A stretch of DNA of 64,000 nt from positions 56,635,063 to 56,699,062 of the forward strand of contig OX328097.1 in assembly GCA_946811185.2 (NCBI GenBank), written 5' to 3'. Source of the DNA: Hippopus hippopus (lineage: Eukaryota > Mollusca > Bivalvia > Cardiida > Cardiidae). The notes under the pieces were generated by a model. That model saw only the letters and a list, made by a program, of their open reading frames with translations, searched no databases and was not told the DNA's origin. Positions 61,465-64,000 of the stretch are shown here, in pieces. Within the stretch, counting starts at the first letter, position 1, and each line of letters starts with the position of its first letter. Both the position numbers and the translations under genes were made by a program.

Positions 61465-61695
61465 TTAACTCTTTACCACACAATCCCAGTTTTAACAACC
61501 TTGAGGGAAAAGGCTGTTGAAAACATTGCAGAAAAGGGGGAAATGCTGATCCATCATTTTCTCCTTTTACCACGATGTTATCTACCTTTTCAACGATTCA
61601 ACTCATCATTTGGGCTACAGTCAAATTCGATTCGTAATGTCCAAATGTTTTCGATTTTGACAAGTCTAAAATTTCGTTGGTTGGTGAAGAGATAA
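61465..61695 (-). mobile_element. Family A MITE
   Basis: TTAA 61465-61468; right end GGTGAAGAGATAAC. Hairpin apex lost (AAATGCTGATCCATCATTTTC). Confidence 0.85.
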
Positions 61696-62093
61696 CGGTT
61701 ACGTAGATATTAGCTACATTCTTTAGAAGTACGGTTGGAAAATTTGGCAAGCAGACGTTGTGGCCAGGGTGATTCGGCCCAGGAAGATTTAGCCAGCCAA
61801 AAATATTAGAGAGGACAATTTATCTCGATAGATACGATGGCTTGTTAAAAATGGAGAAATAGATAGCCCACTAGCGGCCAAAAATAAACAATTCGGGAGT
61901 CAAAATGCAAACACATTTTATACGATTTATTCAAATTATTTAAAAGTAAAAAACTAAGGATATTATTAAGAGTCTGGCAATGTGCTACAGTACACTCTGT
62001 CTGTGTTCCAATAGTTGGTAGAAAAGTGAGTCTTGTAACTATATTAAAGTTACCAAAGTTGCTAAAGTTAGAATAATAAAGAATATCAAATTT

Positions 62094-62157
<64 letters not shown>

Positions 62158-62334
62158 AGTAAAAGGCTGGTAGGTACTGTTAATCTTGTAAGAGTGATGT
62201 CTAAAGCTTGATAATAAGAATTGCTGATTAGAATTCCGTATCTTTTACGTTCTATTGCTGACGGCTGGCAAATCTCTACTTAGACCATTCCGTTAAACTA
62301 CTAATTTGTAAAAGACAGGTTGAAAAAAAAAAGG
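61696..62334. other. Unassigned segment with (GT)26
   Basis: Uninterrupted (GT)26 at 62101-62152; otherwise no feature recognised. Confidence 0.7.
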
Positions 62335-62525
62335 TTCCTAGGTGGTTCAGTTGTATGGTGTAGGATTCGACACTTGTGTTTTTCGTGGGAGTGTCATCAG
62401 GTAGGATACCTCAGGGCCCTTGCCTAGTACTAGTGAAATCCTTGACAAATATGAATAAGAAGGCTGTCGCCGCGATATGACTGAAATAATGTTCAAAGCG
62501 ACCAAAAACACAAAACAACCAATTA
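62335..62525 (+). mobile_element. SINE-like element
   Basis: Head TCCTAGGTGGTTCAGTTGTATGG, body CAGGGCCCTTGCCTAGTACTAG, tail ATGACTGAAATAATGTTCAAAG followed by CAAAAACACAAAACAACC. Same body and tail as the SINEs at 19430 and 49362, opposite strand. Confidence 0.7.
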
Positions 62526-63062
62526 CTCAACCAGTTTATTACTAAATTAGATGATTTCCACATAGTCCTTTGCAGGAATAAGAATGGATTTCTTTATCCA
62601 TTGTCAAGGTTCTAATTCAGTATAAAAGGCAATATAACATGGGGTTCTTACTCCCATACACAGTTCAAACAACTACCATTTGATATGTGATTTTCAAAAA
62701 CAGTGTGGTTATTCAGTGTCGACCGATTACAGTGCTGACAGCACTTTGATTTTTTAATATGCTTATTCTGTTGACGTCTGTTGTTTGTCAAGCCTGAACT
62801 ATCTTGAAGGTATGCATTAAGGCGAGCAAAGAAAGGTGCAATAAACATCTGTGGTCGAGAATGTTACTAGATCTAACAGGAATCATCTGCCTTTTGTCTC
62901 ATACAGGGGCTGTTATTTCATTTTGAAAGATTTGGATGGAACCTTCTCTGCACAAAATTACTACTCTAGGTCAAAATATTATATGTTTTTAATTCCCTGA
63001 GAAACAAAGATTATTAACTTGGCTGTTTGTTGAAGAAAATGTCAAGTTATTGTCATAGCCAG
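62526..63062. other. Unassigned segment
   Basis: The 66-codon minus frame 62648-62848 has several Cys and His, but the spacing fits no zinc finger I know. Confidence 0.4.
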
Positions 63063-63298
63063 TTAACCTTTACCAGATGACAAAATTTTAGCCTTGTCCA
63101 AATTGAAGGCATTTGCAGGCTACAGTTTCAGTGTGGCTCAAATGGTGCTACTTTTCAACTTTTCTTTGATAGGGTAGAAAACATTGTTGGAAAAGGAGAA
63201 AATGCTGGTTACCAGCATTTTCTCGTTTTTCCACAATGTTTTCAAAAGGCTTCTTTCCCAGGGTCGTTAAAAGTCAGTATTGTGGGGTAAAGGGTTAA
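63063..63298 (+). mobile_element. Family A MITE, full length
   Basis: TTAA 63063-63066 and 63295-63298. Hairpin complete with two right-arm mismatches (TTCTCGTTTTTCC). An insertion of about 10 bp (CTACTTTTCAACTT region) before the hairpin. Confidence 0.9.
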
Positions 63299-63359
63299 TC
63301 ATCTGCGGACCCCATACCAGAAAGAAAGATGGCCCTCAGTAACAAAAATTTTTCGACAC

Positions 63360-63458
63360 TGTTTTTGACTAATTTTAAGATAAACTCCATCATTTTAGCC
63401 ACATTTGATAAACTTTTGATATTGGCAATTCTAAACTTGTCATCTTGTAAAGAGCTAA
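63360..63458 (-). mobile_element. Family A fragment (right half)
   Basis: GATAAACTCCATCATTTTAGCCAC through TTGTCATCTTGTAAAGAGCTAA; hairpin absent. Confidence 0.65.
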
Positions 63459-63559
63459 ATCATTTATAGGAGTGTTTTGCAAAAGGTAAGGAGAAAAAGA
63501 AGGATGAAAGACACTTGGCCATATTCCCAATGACAGGATTCAGTGAATAGGCAGTAAGG

Positions 63560-63668
63560 AAACCAAACAATCATGTGTTCTAACAATCTGGAGAAAGCAT
63601 TGTGGCAAAAGAAGAAAATGTGGGTATCCTTTCCAAGACTTGTCTCAGAACTTGAGCCACATTTAACC
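63560..63668 (-). mobile_element. Family A fragment, hairpin deleted
   Basis: AAACCAAACAATCATGTGTTCTAAC, GCATTGTGGCAAAAG and AACTTGAGCCACATTTAA; ends at TTAA 63664-63667, where a B fragment starts, the same junction type as 44125. Confidence 0.68.
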
Positions 63669-63722
63669 CTTAGGCTGCTAAGTGTGACTCAAGATCAGAC
63701 TGCACAAAATGTGCAATTGTCC
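63664..63722. mobile_element. Family B fragment (left end)
   Basis: TTAACCCTTAGGCTGCTAAGTGTGACTCAAGATCAGACTGC, loop AAAATGTGC, then lost. Confidence 0.72.
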
Positions 63723-64000
63723 AATATTCCTGTATATGTTCTAGTTCAACAGCCAATTACTTCTTTTTCTACCTGGCTGAATATGTATATTTCATTCTTT
63801 AGGACTGACTGTATCATGGAATTGATGAAAGTCATTGCAGTACATTTTTCATCAACACCTCTCTGGCTGCTTGACCACACAATGCAGCCTTTAATGATGT
63901 ACATTACAAATTTTTCAAATGGACAGATTTTTTAAAAACTTTGCACATACAAAGCTCATCATGTCTCTAGGAGATTACAGTAAAAAAAAGATGGGGTCAC
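63723..64000. other. Unassigned window end
   Basis: No repeat recognised; the long frame 63573-63935 starts within a family A relic and is not credible as a gene. Confidence 0.4.

Noticed and set aside
62648..62848. Cys/His-rich minus frame as a zinc finger
   Set aside because: Spacing between Cys pairs and His pairs does not match C2H2 or other known fingers.

Overview
The window looks like non-coding, AT-rich eukaryotic DNA from a bivalve-type mollusc genome. I infer this from the repeat classes: tRNA-headed SINEs whose body ends in a TGAAATAATGTTGAAA-like tail, rolling-circle-like repeats opening with GTCCGTCC and carrying internal tandem units, and very many small hairpin MITEs. The species cannot be fixed from the sequence. 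There is no bacterial gene organisation, no rRNA or convincing tRNA gene, and no multi-exon gene I can assemble. The only complete reading frames with a recognisable product are two mariner transposases. Three short coding-like pieces (25614-25747 plus, 31612-31847 plus, 60664-60932 minus) might be isolated exons or relics.

Most of the window is mobile-element sediment. I use these names throughout. Family A: about 230 bp, ends TTAACYCTTTACC...GGTAAAGRGTTAA, with a central near-perfect hairpin of about 30-bp arms (AGGAGAAAATGCTGG/CCAGCATTTTCTCCT); the plus orientation has the half reading AAATTGAAAGCATTTGCAGA first. I count roughly 80 whole or partial copies in both orientations. Family B: about 200-230 bp, also TTAA-bounded, with a central palindrome GTAGATCAAGATCAGACTGC/GCAGTCTGATCTTGATCTAC. 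Family C: about 250 bp, inverted ends TGAGCCATGCTCTGTG. Family D: starts AGCTCCACTGGCC, carries about 170-bp tandem units, ends GCCAGTGGAGC plus a small hairpin and a T tract. Family E: starts with a C/G hairpin, then GTCC-rich sequence and tandem units. Families G and H: large inverted-repeat elements, two copies each.

Layout: 1-5.2 kb holds C, A, B and a five-unit E array. 5.25-6.59 kb is a mariner with one nonsense codon, inserted in an A copy. 6.7-22.6 kb is a dense field of A and B, with a 328-bp inverted-repeat element at 9.26 kb and a 183-bp TC microsatellite at 14.1 kb. 22.6-24.65 kb is D with a second repeat nested in it. 25-32 kb is sparser and contains two of the possible exons. 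32-34.7 kb carries two H copies facing each other. 35.47-37.32 kb is a hAT-like element with an 8-bp target duplication and a second inverted-repeat unit inside. 38-53 kb is again A/B/G/SINE. 54.23-56.69 kb is a three-level nest: A interrupted by D interrupted by an intact mariner. 57-64 kb has SINEs, A, B and a coding-like minus-strand patch.

The main theme is how elements stack on one another. A and B share TTAA ends and are repeatedly joined through a single common TTAA, giving chains of two to four elements. This fits a TTAA-specific (piggyBac-type) transposase that reuses the target site regenerated by an earlier insertion, but no such transposase is present here. Element boundaries, duplications and nesting are seen directly; superfamily assignments are inferred from terminal signatures.
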